Assembly (NCBI GenBank): GCA_035548125.1
Contig: DASZTV010000073.1
Location: 67,196 to 131,195 of the forward strand
Length of the DNA stretch: 64,000 nt
Direction of reading: 5' to 3'
DNA from: DASZTV01 sp035548125
Lineage (GTDB): Bacteria > Actinomycetota > Actinomycetes > JAFAQI01
A program made the translations under genes and the position numbers. A model generated the notes under the pieces. The model was given only the letters and a program-made list of their open reading frames with translations, did no database searches and was not told where the DNA came from. Positions 42,617 to 50,410 of this stretch are shown here, piece by piece; the first letter of the stretch is position 1; every line of letters begins with the position of its first letter.

Positions 42617-43564
42617 ATGAGTCTCTCGATCGGGGTGGACATCGGGGGGACGAAGATCGCCGCCGGTGTCGTCGACGTTGCCGGGAAGCTGCTCGCCGAG
42701 GCGCGGCGGCCGACGCCGAGCGCTGACCCGGCGCAGGTCGAGGCGCTGGTCGTCGAGGTCGTGGGGGAGCTGCGGGCGACGCACGAGGATGTCGCCGCGG
42801 TCGGGGTCGGCGCGGCCGGCTGGGTGGACGCATCCCGTCGCACTGTTCTGTTCGCACCCAACCTCGCGTGGCGCAACGCCCCGATCTACGACGACCTCTC
42901 CGCGGTGATCGACCTTCCGGTGGTCGTGGAAAACGACGCGAACGCGGCGGCATGGGGGGAGTACCGGTTCGGTGCCGGCGAGCAGCACCCGGACACCGTC
43001 GTACTGACGATCGGCACCGGAATCGGCGCCGGTCTCATCGTCGACGGCGAGCTGCGCCGTGGTCGTTTCGGCATCGGCGGGGAACCCGGTCACGTCCGCG
43101 TCGTGCCCGCAGGACGGCTGTGCGGGTGCGGCAACCGGGGTTGCTGGGAGCAGTACTGCAGCGGTACGGCGCTGGTGCGCGCCGCCAAGGAGGTCGCCAC
43201 CGAACGACCGGCCGACGCGGGACGGTTGCTCGAGCTCGTCGACGGTGACGCGGACGCGATCACCGGCCCGATCGTGACGCGGGCGGCCCAGGAGGGCGAC
43301 CAGGCTGCGATCGACTGCTTCGTGGAGATCGGGCGCTGGCTCGGACAGGGCATGGCCGACCTGGCGGCGGTGCTCGACCCCGGTCGCTTCGTCATCGGGG
43401 GCGGGGTCGCCGAGGCGGGGGACCTGCTGCTGAAACCGGCCCGTGAGACCTACGCGGCAGTACTGACGGGGCGCGGGTACCGACCGCTGGCGGACATCGT
43501 CCCCGCGACCTTGGGTGCGGAGGCCGGGTTGATCGGCGCCGCCGACCTTGCGAGGCAGAGATGA
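42617..43564 (+). CDS. glk: ROK-family sugar kinase, glucokinase-like
   Basis: 315 residues. SIGVDIGGTKIAAGVVD (phosphate loop), ENDANAAAWGEYRFGAG (substrate Asp/Asn), TIGTGIGAGLIVDG and the zinc-binding GRLCGCGNRGCWEQYCSG with the conserved Cys triad are present. The ATP-dependent actinobacterial glucokinase family fits length and motifs; other hexoses remain possible. It overlaps the following gene by 4 bp (ATGA). Confidence 0.9.
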   Translation: MSLSIGVDIGGTKIAAGVVDVAGKLLAEARRPTPSADPAQVEALVVEVVGELRATHEDVAAVGVGAAGWVDASRRTVLFAPNLAWRNAPIYDDLSAVIDLPVVVENDANAAAWGEYRFGAGEQHPDTVVLTIGTGIGAGLIVDGELRRGRFGIGGEPGHVRVVPAGRLCGCGNRGCWEQYCSGTALVRAAKEVATERPADAGRLLELVDGDADAITGPIVTRAAQEGDQAAIDCFVEIGRWLGQGMADLAAVLDPGRFVIGGGVAEAGDLLLKPARETYAAVLTGRGYRPLADIVPATLGAEAGLIGAADLARQR

Positions 43565-44070
43565 GCGAACAGCTGAGAGTCATGGCGATCGATGCCCGGC
43601 TCGTCGACCGCGAACCCGGGGCAGCGCTGACCGCGGTCGCCGAGCACCGTCCCGACCTCGTGGCGCTCAGCGGCGCGCCCCGCTATCAGCGGTGGCGCTC
43701 CAAGCGGGCGAAGCTGGCGCGCGAGCTCGGGCTGGTGGTGGCGACCGCGGACCGGGTCGGGGGGATGTTCGTCGCCACGACGCTGCGCGTCGACATCAAG
43801 GAGACGACGTTTGCGCTCTCGTCGTCGTCGGCAGGCGCCAGCCCGGCCGTGATCACGGTGACCTTCGACCTGAGCGGGCACCGGTGGCGGCTGGTTGTGG
43901 CGGCCACCGGAGGTGCCGCGGAGTTCGCGGACAGCGACCTGCCCACCGTGATCGTCGGCGGTGTCGGCGGCCCGACCGCGATCTCGGTGGAACGCTCCGT
44001 GACGGTGGAGTCCTGCGGTCCCGTACCGATCGCGGGAAGCACCGCCACCTTCGCCGTCCTGACCCGCTAG
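43561..44070 (+). CDS. Small endonuclease/exonuclease/phosphatase-like protein
   Basis: 169 residues. LRVMAIDARLVDREPGAALTAVAEHRPDLVALSGAPR resembles the start of the EEP fold (the QE-type strand is replaced by LSGAP), and the rest has GHRWRLVVAATGG-type strands. Family EEP domains are about 250 residues, so this protein looks truncated or minimal, and the catalytic Glu and His pair is not obvious. It is translationally coupled to the ROK kinase gene. Function unknown. Confidence 0.7.
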   Translation: MSEQLRVMAIDARLVDREPGAALTAVAEHRPDLVALSGAPRYQRWRSKRAKLARELGLVVATADRVGGMFVATTLRVDIKETTFALSSSSAGASPAVITVTFDLSGHRWRLVVAATGGAAEFADSDLPTVIVGGVGGPTAISVERSVTVESCGPVPIAGSTATFAVLTR

Positions 44071-44143
44071 AAAAAAACGCGATCTTGCACTTTTCAACGT
44101 GTTTTCCCGGTCCAGCAGGTTGAAAAGTGCAAGATCGCGTTTC
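44071..44143. repeat. Dispersed palindrome family B, copy 3
   Basis: Arms about 44077-44100 and 44117-44140 match the copies at 17.7 and 18.5 kb, but the spacer differs. It fills exactly the gap between the TAG stop of the plus-strand gene (44068-44070) and the TAG stop of the minus-strand gene (44143-44145). A run of seven A at 44071-44077 makes it a strong terminator on the minus strand. Confidence 0.9.
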
Positions 44144-45375
44144 TAGTCGCGGTGGTACGCCGGGACCAGCTCGAGGGCTAGCTGCTCGAGGAACAGGCCG
44201 ATGTCGGTGACGATGCCGACCGCCTGCGCGCTGCCGCGATCGGCGAGCTTGGTGACTGTCGCCGGGTTGATGTCGACCGCGATGAGCGGGACCGACGCCG
44301 GAAGCAGATTGCCGGTGGCGATCGAGTGCAGCATGGTCGCCACCATGATCGCGAAGCCGACCCCCGGCAGCTGCGCACGCATCGCGCGCTGACCTTCGAT
44401 CACGTCGGTGTAGACGTCGGGGAGCGGTCCGTCGTCTCGCACCGAGCCGACCAGCACGAACGGCTTTCCGGTCTCGACCATCGCGTGCATCACGCCGTTG
44501 GTCAGCACGCCGGTGTCGACCGCCTGCTTGATCGAACCTGCGGCACGGATCGTGTTGATCGCGCGGATGTGGTGCTCGTGGCCGTGCGCGACCCCCGTGC
44601 CGGCGGTGAGATCGACGCCGAGCGAGGTGCCGAACAGCGCCGACTCGATGTCGTGGGTGGCCAGCGCGTTGCCGCTGAACAGCACGTCGACCCAGCCTTG
44701 GCGGACCAGCGCGACCATCGGCGCCGCCGCGCCGGTGTGGACCACGGCGGGCCCGGCCACCCACAGGATCCGGCCGCCGTCGTTCTTGACCTCCCGCATC
44801 CGCGCCGCGATCTGGCGCACCAAGAGTGCCTGCGGCTTCTCGCTCGAGACCGTGGAGCTCATGAACTCGAACGTGTCCTCGACGGCTCGGTGCTCGCGTT
44901 GCGGGAGAACCACTCGTACCCCGCTTGCACCGACCACGATCTGGTCTCCGGCCGCGACGTCGCTGACCGGGATCGTCCGAACCCGTCCGGCGCGGACCAG
45001 CAGGCCGCAGTCCATCTCAGGCTGCTCGACGGGTACCCATTGGCCGCCGAGGCGTACGACGGTCTCGAGGTTCGTCGTCGAGTAGAAGCCGTCGGGGAAC
45101 ACCCCATCGGCGGGAGCGGGCACGACCTGCGCCTCGCCGGGATCGACGAGATTGACGCCGTGGATCTGCAGCCGCATCAGGATGCGCGACAGCATCTCCT
45201 GGGTGTCCGCGCCGACCACGATGACGACGTGGGACTCGTCCTCGTGTGCCTTGCCGAGGTCGATCCGGTCGACGGTGTAGTCGCCGCCGTAGTCGAGGAC
45301 GTCGTCGAGAACCTTCGCCAGGACTCCGGAGTCCATCAGGTGGCCGGTGATCTCGACGGTCTCGCTCACCATCAT
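44143..45375 (-). CDS. TIGR00300 / LOR-SDH family protein (possible ornithine cyclodeaminase type)
   Basis: About 410 residues. The N-terminal LOR/SDH region (VEITGHLMDSGVLAKVLDDV) precedes a Rossmann-like domain with WVAGPAVVHTGAAAPMVALV and LFSGNALATHDIES. Archaeal members and the C-terminal half of cyanobacterial AgrE/ArgZ act on ornithine, so a role in arginine/ornithine conversion is possible. Earlier in-frame GTG/ATG codons exist; ATG 45375 is favoured because a -10 box ends 6 nt upstream. The stop abuts palindrome B copy 3. Confidence 0.82.
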   Translation of the reverse strand: MMVSETVEITGHLMDSGVLAKVLDDVLDYGGDYTVDRIDLGKAHEDESHVVIVVGADTQEMLSRILMRLQIHGVNLVDPGEAQVVPAPADGVFPDGFYSTTNLETVVRLGGQWVPVEQPEMDCGLLVRAGRVRTIPVSDVAAGDQIVVGASGVRVVLPQREHRAVEDTFEFMSSTVSSEKPQALLVRQIAARMREVKNDGGRILWVAGPAVVHTGAAAPMVALVRQGWVDVLFSGNALATHDIESALFGTSLGVDLTAGTGVAHGHEHHIRAINTIRAAGSIKQAVDTGVLTNGVMHAMVETGKPFVLVGSVRDDGPLPDVYTDVIEGQRAMRAQLPGVGFAIMVATMLHSIATGNLLPASVPLIAVDINPATVTKLADRGSAQAVGIVTDIGLFLEQLALELVPAYHRD

Positions 45376-45381
45376 CACGCC

Positions 45382-45387
45382 ACCCTA
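45382..45387 (-). promoter_or_regulatory. Putative -10 box of the TIGR00300 gene
   Basis: TAGGGT on the minus strand, 6 nt before ATG 45375. Confidence 0.45.
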
Positions 45388-45392
45388 GAAGG

Positions 45393-46133
45393 TCAGACGA
45401 CGGCGCCGTCGTCCCAGCCGGAGTCGGTCGGTGGGCCGTTCCTCATGTTCCACACCAGCGCGATCGAACCGCCGACGATCCCGAGGATGCCGAGCCAACC
45501 GAGGTCGCCACCGTCGAACCCGGTGATCAGGATGAGCATCCCGCCGGCGATCGCGATCAGCGACGCCACCGTGACGGACCGAAGTCTTGGTAGGGGCGGC
45601 GGCTTCGGTGGCACGAAGTGCTCGTCGTCAGGGTCGACCAGGCGGTAGTCGCGCGGCCCCTGACCCGGTTCATCCAGCAGCGCGGACGCGTCGAAGCTCA
45701 CCGTCGTGTCAGAGGACACGTCTTCCCGGCTCGGCCAGGTGGCGGTCGCGGACGGCGTCTGCAGCGAGGTCAGCAGCTGCTGCCAGGCGGTGTCGACGTC
45801 CAGCCCGGCGGACGCCGACGCAGCGGGGTCGGCGTCCGCCGGCTCGGTGGGGGCGGCCTCCGCCTTCTCCTGCTCGAACAGCTCCATCGCGCGCGCGGTC
45901 TTCTCGGTGTCCACGTAGACGCGGTCGGTGAGCTGGGAGGGAAGGCGCAGCTCGAGGTAGCCGCCGCGGGTCGCCGGAGTGGGCGCGGCGTACGCCGCGA
46001 TGCCCTCCGCGCGCAGCGCGTCGAGCAGCGCGTCCGCGACGCGTGGATCGAGGTCGCCTGCCGCGACGTAGCCGGCGCAGCGCAGACCGTTGTCGCGCGC
46101 GCCGGGCCGCGGACCCGAGCCGGGCTCGATCAC
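45393..46133 (-). CDS. Membrane protein of unknown function (two C-terminal helices)
   Basis: About 246 residues. The N-terminal half is soluble (RCAGYVAAGDLDPRVADALL, then an acidic Ala-rich stretch) and is followed by DEHFVPPKPPPLPRLR. Two helices follow (about 185-205 and 210-230) and a WNMRNGPPTDSGWDDGA tail. Such proteins occur widely in actinobacteria next to an esterase gene. GTG 46133 follows GGAG in the end of the esterase gene. No domain is firmly recognised. Confidence 0.78.
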   Translation of the reverse strand: MIEPGSGPRPGARDNGLRCAGYVAAGDLDPRVADALLDALRAEGIAAYAAPTPATRGGYLELRLPSQLTDRVYVDTEKTARAMELFEQEKAEAAPTEPADADPAASASAGLDVDTAWQQLLTSLQTPSATATWPSREDVSSDTTVSFDASALLDEPGQGPRDYRLVDPDDEHFVPPKPPPLPRLRSVTVASLIAIAGGMLILITGFDGGDLGWLGILGIVGGSIALVWNMRNGPPTDSGWDDGAVV

Positions 46134-46143
46134 GGCCACTCCG

Positions 46144-46911
46144 TCATGGCGTCGCCGTGGTCGCGTGGGCGCGTACGAAGGCCAGCGACTCATCCACGAT
46201 GCGGGGCAGGTCGTTGTCGAGGGTTGCCACGTGGAAGCTGTCCTCGAGCCATACCTGGCGCTTGTCGGTCGATCCGGTGCCGGCCATCAGCCGCTCGGAA
46301 TTGGCCGGCTCGACGACATGGTCGTCGCGGCTGGTCAACACGAGCATCGGCTGGGTCAGCTTCGGGAGGTCCGCGTCGGCGAGCTTCCAGAGCTCGGAGA
46401 GCTGCCAGACCGCCTTGACCGGCAGCTTGTCGTAGGCGGGCTCGACCACGCCGGGCTTCTTGATGTCGCTCCCGATCGGAGGCAGCGCCGGTACGACGCG
46501 GCGCAGCAGCGGCAGGAGCTTGGCGTCCTTGCGCGTTGTGAACAGCGAAGGGTTGACCAGGACGACGCCCGCGATGTCGTTGCCGCGCTGCTCGGCGAGG
46601 CGGACGGTGAGGGTGCCGCCCATCGACAGACCCATCACGAACGTCGAGGTGCAGCGCGCCCGGACCTCGTCGACCGCGGCCTCGAGCGCGACGTACCAGT
46701 CCTGCCACGTCACCCGGTTGGCGTCCTGCCAGCGGGTGCCGTGGCCCGGCAGCAGCGGGACGCGCACGGTGAGCCCCTCCGCGGCGAGCGCCTCGCCCCA
46801 TGGCCGCAGGCTGCCGGGCATCCCGGTGAGTCCGTGGCAGAGGACGGCACCGATCGCACCGCCGTCAGCGGCGTACGGCTCGGCGTCGCGAGGGGAGAAG
46901 GTGGCGCTCAC
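46144..46911 (-). CDS. Serine esterase/lipase of the alpha/beta-hydrolase fold
   Basis: 255 residues. AVLCHGLTGMPGSLRPW (oxyanion loop), GLSMGGTLTV (nucleophile Ser), acidic LTSRDDHVVEP and SFHVATLDND (catalytic His) form the triad. It is like the monoacylglycerol lipase/carboxylesterase group of Gram-positives. It lies 10 bp before the membrane-protein gene and divergent from the acyltransferase gene, suggesting lipid turnover. Confidence 0.9.
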   Translation of the reverse strand: MSATFSPRDAEPYAADGGAIGAVLCHGLTGMPGSLRPWGEALAAEGLTVRVPLLPGHGTRWQDANRVTWQDWYVALEAAVDEVRARCTSTFVMGLSMGGTLTVRLAEQRGNDIAGVVLVNPSLFTTRKDAKLLPLLRRVVPALPPIGSDIKKPGVVEPAYDKLPVKAVWQLSELWKLADADLPKLTQPMLVLTSRDDHVVEPANSERLMAGTGSTDKRQVWLEDSFHVATLDNDLPRIVDESLAFVRAHATTATP

Positions 46912-47070
46912 CCATCGATCGTTGCATGACGAGCGCGCCAGACCGACGCTCGTTAAGATCGACAACTCAGTTGCGGGATTGCGGTAACCAATCCTGGCTG
47001 ATTAGGTCGATACCTACAGGTACCCGACTCGACCACAGCCGGCGCACGATCGAGGGAGGAGGCGCGAGCG

Positions 47071-47817
47071 ATGTTCTATTGGCTGCTCAAACACATCATC
47101 CTCGGCCCGATCCTGAAGACCGTTTTCCGGCCATGGGTCGAAGGCGCCGAAAACCTTCCGGCTTCCGGTGGCGCGATTCTGGCGAGCAACCACCTGTCGT
47201 TCTCGGACTCGTTCTTCCTGCCGCTCGAGGTCGAGCGCCGCGTGACATTCCTGGCCAAGGGTGACTACTTCACGGGCAAGGGCATCAAGGGCAAGCTGAC
47301 CGCGGCGTTCTTCAAGGGGATCAACCAGGTCCCGGTGGACCGCAGCGGTGGCCGGGCCAGCGAGGCGGCCTTGCGCAAGGGCGTGGAGATCCTCAGCGCG
47401 GGCGAGCTGCTCGGCATCTACCCCGAGGGCACCCGCTCACCCGACGGCCGCCTCTACCGCGGCAAGACCGGCATCGCGCGCATGGCGCTCGAGGCCGGCG
47501 TGCCGGTGATCCCGGTCGCGATGATCAACACCTTCGACATCCAGCCGCCCGGCCAGGTGGTCCCGAAGGTGATGCGGGTCGGCATCAAGATCGGCAAGCC
47601 GCTGGACTTCTCGCGCTACGCGGGCATGGAGGACGACCGCTTCGTGCTGCGGTCGATCACCGACGAGATCATGTACGAGCTGATGCAGCTGTCGGGTCAG
47701 GAGTACGTCGACACCTACGCCAGCAAGGCGAAGGAAGACATCGCCGACGCGCGTGCCGCCGCCCACGAGGCACTGGTCGCCGACGCGCCCTACGGCACCG
47801 AGCGCAAGGCTAGTTAG
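47071..47817 (+). CDS. 1-acylglycerol-3-phosphate acyltransferase-like (PlsC family)
   Basis: 248 residues. The H-x4-D motif is in SNHLSFSDSFFLPL and the phosphate-binding block in GIYPEGTRSPDGRLYRGKTG. VPVIPVAMINTFDI is motif IV. One short N-terminal hydrophobic segment anchors it. AGGGAGGAG precedes ATG 47071. The positional counterpart in M. tuberculosis is Rv2182c (from memory). The last codons overlap a 24-bp direct repeat. Confidence 0.92.
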   Translation: MFYWLLKHIILGPILKTVFRPWVEGAENLPASGGAILASNHLSFSDSFFLPLEVERRVTFLAKGDYFTGKGIKGKLTAAFFKGINQVPVDRSGGRASEAALRKGVEILSAGELLGIYPEGTRSPDGRLYRGKTGIARMALEAGVPVIPVAMINTFDIQPPGQVVPKVMRVGIKIGKPLDFSRYAGMEDDRFVLRSITDEIMYELMQLSGQEYVDTYASKAKEDIADARAAAHEALVADAPYGTERKAS

Positions 47818-47859
47818 CGCGCAGAGCGCGACGCCAGTTAGCGCGCAGAGCGCGACGCC
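47812..47859. repeat. 24-bp direct repeat, two exact copies
   Basis: Units 47812-47835 and 47836-47859, each with GCGC-GCAGA-GCGC self-complementarity and each containing TAG. The first contains the stop of the acyltransferase gene; the second ends 2 bp before the glpK stop. Convergent gap. Confidence 0.8.
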
Positions 47860-47861
47860 AG

Positions 47862-49337
47862 CTAGTTCCGGTCCCAGTTTTGGCTGCGGCGCACGGCGTC
47901 GTGCCAGCGCGCGTACCCGGCGTCGTCGCGCCGGCCCGGCTCGAAGCGGCGGTCGAGCTGCCAGGTCTCGGCGAGCTCACTGGTCGACGACCACATGCCG
48001 ATCGCGAGGCCGGCGAGGAACGCCGCCCCCAGCGCGGTCGTCTCGGCGACCTTCGGCCGGCGTACCGGTCGCTGCAACTCGGTGGCTTGCAGCTCGCACA
48101 GCAGGTCGTTCGCCGCGGCGCCGCCGTCGACCGACAGCTCCGGAAGGTCGATCCCGGCGTCCCGGGTGAGCACCTCGATAACGTCGCGCACCTCGTAGGC
48201 GATCGCCTCGAGGGTGGCGCGGACCAGGTGCGCGCGGGTGGTGCCGCGGGTGATGCCGAAGATGGCGCCGCGGGCGCTTGGGTCCCAGTGCGGCGCGCCC
48301 ATGCCGGTCAGCGCCGGCACGAAGACCACGCCGCCGGCATCCGGGACGGTCCGGGCGAGTGCCTCGGTCTCCGGCGCCTGACTGATGATGCCGAGGCCGT
48401 CGCGGAGCCACTGCACGGCGGCGCCGGTGACGAAGATCGCGCCCTCGAGCGCGTAGACCAAGCCGTCGCCGATGTCCCAAGCAACCGTGGTGAGCAAGCC
48501 CGAGTCGGAGCGAACGATCGACCGTCCGGTGTTCGCGAGGACGAACGACCCCGTGCCGTAGGTGCACTTGCTGCGGCCGACGTCGAAGCAGGCCTGTCCG
48601 AACAACGCGGCCTGCTGGTCGCCCGCCACGCCGCCGATCGGCAGGTCGAGACCGAGGAACGCATCCGGGTCGGTGCGGCCGAAGTCGCCGGACGACGTCC
48701 GGACTTCGGGTAGCGCCGCTCTTGGCACGTGCAGCAGGTCGCAGAGCTCGTCGCTCCACTCGCCGGCGCCGATGTCGAACAGCAGCGTCCGGCTGGCGTT
48801 GCTCGCATCGGTGGCGTGGACGCGGCCGGCGGTCAGCCGCGACACGACGTACGCGTCGACGGTCCCGAGCAGCACGTTGCCGGCCCGGATGCCGGCCCAG
48901 GAGCCGTCGTCCTGCTCGGCCAGCCAGGCCAGCTTGGTGCCGGTGAAGTACGGGTCGAGGCGCAGCCCGGTCAGCTCGCTGATCCGCGGCTCGTGGCCCG
49001 CCGCGCGCAGGGTTTCGCAGAGCGCAGCGGTGCGCCGGTCCTGCCAGACGATGGCCCGGCGAGGCGCGGCCAAGGTACGACGGTCCCAGAGCACGGCCGT
49101 TTCGCGCTGGTTGGTGATGCCGACGGCCTGCAGCGGCTCGCCGGTGTGCCGCCCGATCGCCGCGCGGGCGGCCGCCAGCGTCGCCTGCCAGATCTCCTCC
49201 GGCTCGTGCTCGACCCAGCCCGGCTGCGGAAAGTGCTGCGGGAACTCCTGATAGCCGCGGGCCGCGACATCACCGGACGCCGTGACGACCAAGACCGTGA
49301 CGCCGGTGGTGCCGGCGTCGATCGCCAGGATCGCCAT
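47862..49337 (-). CDS. glpK: Glycerol kinase
   Basis: 491 residues, FGGY family. N-terminal AILAIDAGTTGVTVLVV, KLAWLAEQDDG, GGVAGDQQAALFGQACF and the C-terminal ELSVDGGAAANDLLCELQ signature are diagnostic. It makes glycerol-3-phosphate, which could feed the neighbouring PlsC-like step. No glpF or glpD is seen near. It is divergent from pfk (37 bp). Confidence 0.95.
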   Translation of the reverse strand: MAILAIDAGTTGVTVLVVTASGDVAARGYQEFPQHFPQPGWVEHEPEEIWQATLAAARAAIGRHTGEPLQAVGITNQRETAVLWDRRTLAAPRRAIVWQDRRTAALCETLRAAGHEPRISELTGLRLDPYFTGTKLAWLAEQDDGSWAGIRAGNVLLGTVDAYVVSRLTAGRVHATDASNASRTLLFDIGAGEWSDELCDLLHVPRAALPEVRTSSGDFGRTDPDAFLGLDLPIGGVAGDQQAALFGQACFDVGRSKCTYGTGSFVLANTGRSIVRSDSGLLTTVAWDIGDGLVYALEGAIFVTGAAVQWLRDGLGIISQAPETEALARTVPDAGGVVFVPALTGMGAPHWDPSARGAIFGITRGTTRAHLVRATLEAIAYEVRDVIEVLTRDAGIDLPELSVDGGAAANDLLCELQATELQRPVRRPKVAETTALGAAFLAGLAIGMWSSTSELAETWQLDRRFEPGRRDDAGYARWHDAVRRSQNWDRN

Positions 49338-49362
49338 GGGGGAGCAGGGTAGAGGCCATCGT

Positions 49363-49368
49363 TAGGGT
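49363..49368 (+). promoter_or_regulatory. Putative -10 box of pfk
   Basis: TAGGGT ends 6 nt before ATG 49375; leaderless arrangement. Confidence 0.5.
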
Positions 49369-49374
49369 CTGGTC

Positions 49375-50400
49375 ATGCGCATCGGAGTGTTGACCGGCGG
49401 CGGTGACTGCCCCGGCTTGAACGCCGTGATCCGCGCGGTGGTTCGCAAGGGCGCGAGCGTGCACGGGCACGAGTTCCTCGGCTTCCGGGACGGCTGGAAG
49501 GGCCCGCTCGAAGGGCTGACCCAGCCGCTCGACGTCGCCACGACGCGCGGCATCCTGCCGCGAGGCGGCACCATCCTGGGGTCGTCACGCACCAACCCGC
49601 TCAAGGTCGACGGTGGGGTCGACCAGATCAGGGCGAACCTCGACCGGCTCGGGGTGGACGCGCTGATCGCGATCGGTGGCGAGGACACGCTCGGGGTCGC
49701 GAGCGCGCTCGCCGATCAGGGCGTGCGGGTGGTCGGCGTACCCAAGACCATCGACAACGACCTGGGTGCGACCGACTACACCTTCGGGTTCGACACGGCG
49801 GTGCAGATCGCGGTCGACGCCATCGACCGGTTGCACACCACGGCGGAGTCGCATCACCGGGTGCTGATCGTCGAGGTCATGGGCCGGCACGCCGGGTGGA
49901 TCGCGCTGCACTCGGGGCTCGCCGGCGGCGCCAATGTGATCCTGATCCCAGAGCGGCCATTCGACATCGCGCAGGTCTGCGACTACATCGAGCGCCGGTT
50001 CGCGTCGCACTACGCGCCGATCGTCGTCGTGGCCGAGGGCGCCGTCCCGGCCGAAGGCACGATGGCGTTGCAAGACCAAGGCGTGGACGCCTTCGGACAC
50101 GTGCGGCTGGGCGGGATCGGCGCGGTGCTCGAGCACGAGATCGCCAGCCGCACCGGCAAGGAGGCGCGGGCGACGGTGCTCGGTCACGTGCAGCGTGGCG
50201 GCACACCGACGGCGTATGACCGGGTGCTCGCCACGCGGTTCGGCCTGCACGCCGTCGACGCGGTGCACGACGGCGAGAGTGGTGTGATGGTCGCGCTGCA
50301 AGGCACCGAGATCGTGCGGGTGCCGCTGGCGGAGGCGACCCGGGAGCTGAAGACGGTTTCGCTCGACCGCTACGCCGAGGTCGAGGTCTTCTTCGGCTGA
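49375..50400 (+). CDS. pfk: 6-phosphofructokinase, PPi-type signature
   Basis: 341 residues, single-domain PFK. GGGDCPGLNAVIRAVV (phosphate loop), GVPKTIDNDLGATD (catalytic Asp127-type) and EVMGRHAGWIALHSGL are present. In E. coli numbering the residues deciding phosphoryl donor are Asp104 (GGED) and Lys124 (PKTID), the pair of PPi-dependent enzymes such as that of Amycolatopsis; ATP-type enzymes have Gly104. A pyrophosphate-dependent enzyme is therefore predicted. Length is usual for the actinobacterial group. Confidence 0.92.
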   Translation: MRIGVLTGGGDCPGLNAVIRAVVRKGASVHGHEFLGFRDGWKGPLEGLTQPLDVATTRGILPRGGTILGSSRTNPLKVDGGVDQIRANLDRLGVDALIAIGGEDTLGVASALADQGVRVVGVPKTIDNDLGATDYTFGFDTAVQIAVDAIDRLHTTAESHHRVLIVEVMGRHAGWIALHSGLAGGANVILIPERPFDIAQVCDYIERRFASHYAPIVVVAEGAVPAEGTMALQDQGVDAFGHVRLGGIGAVLEHEIASRTGKEARATVLGHVQRGGTPTAYDRVLATRFGLHAVDAVHDGESGVMVALQGTEIVRVPLAEATRELKTVSLDRYAEVEVFFG

Positions 50401-50410
50401 GTGCCGCCGG

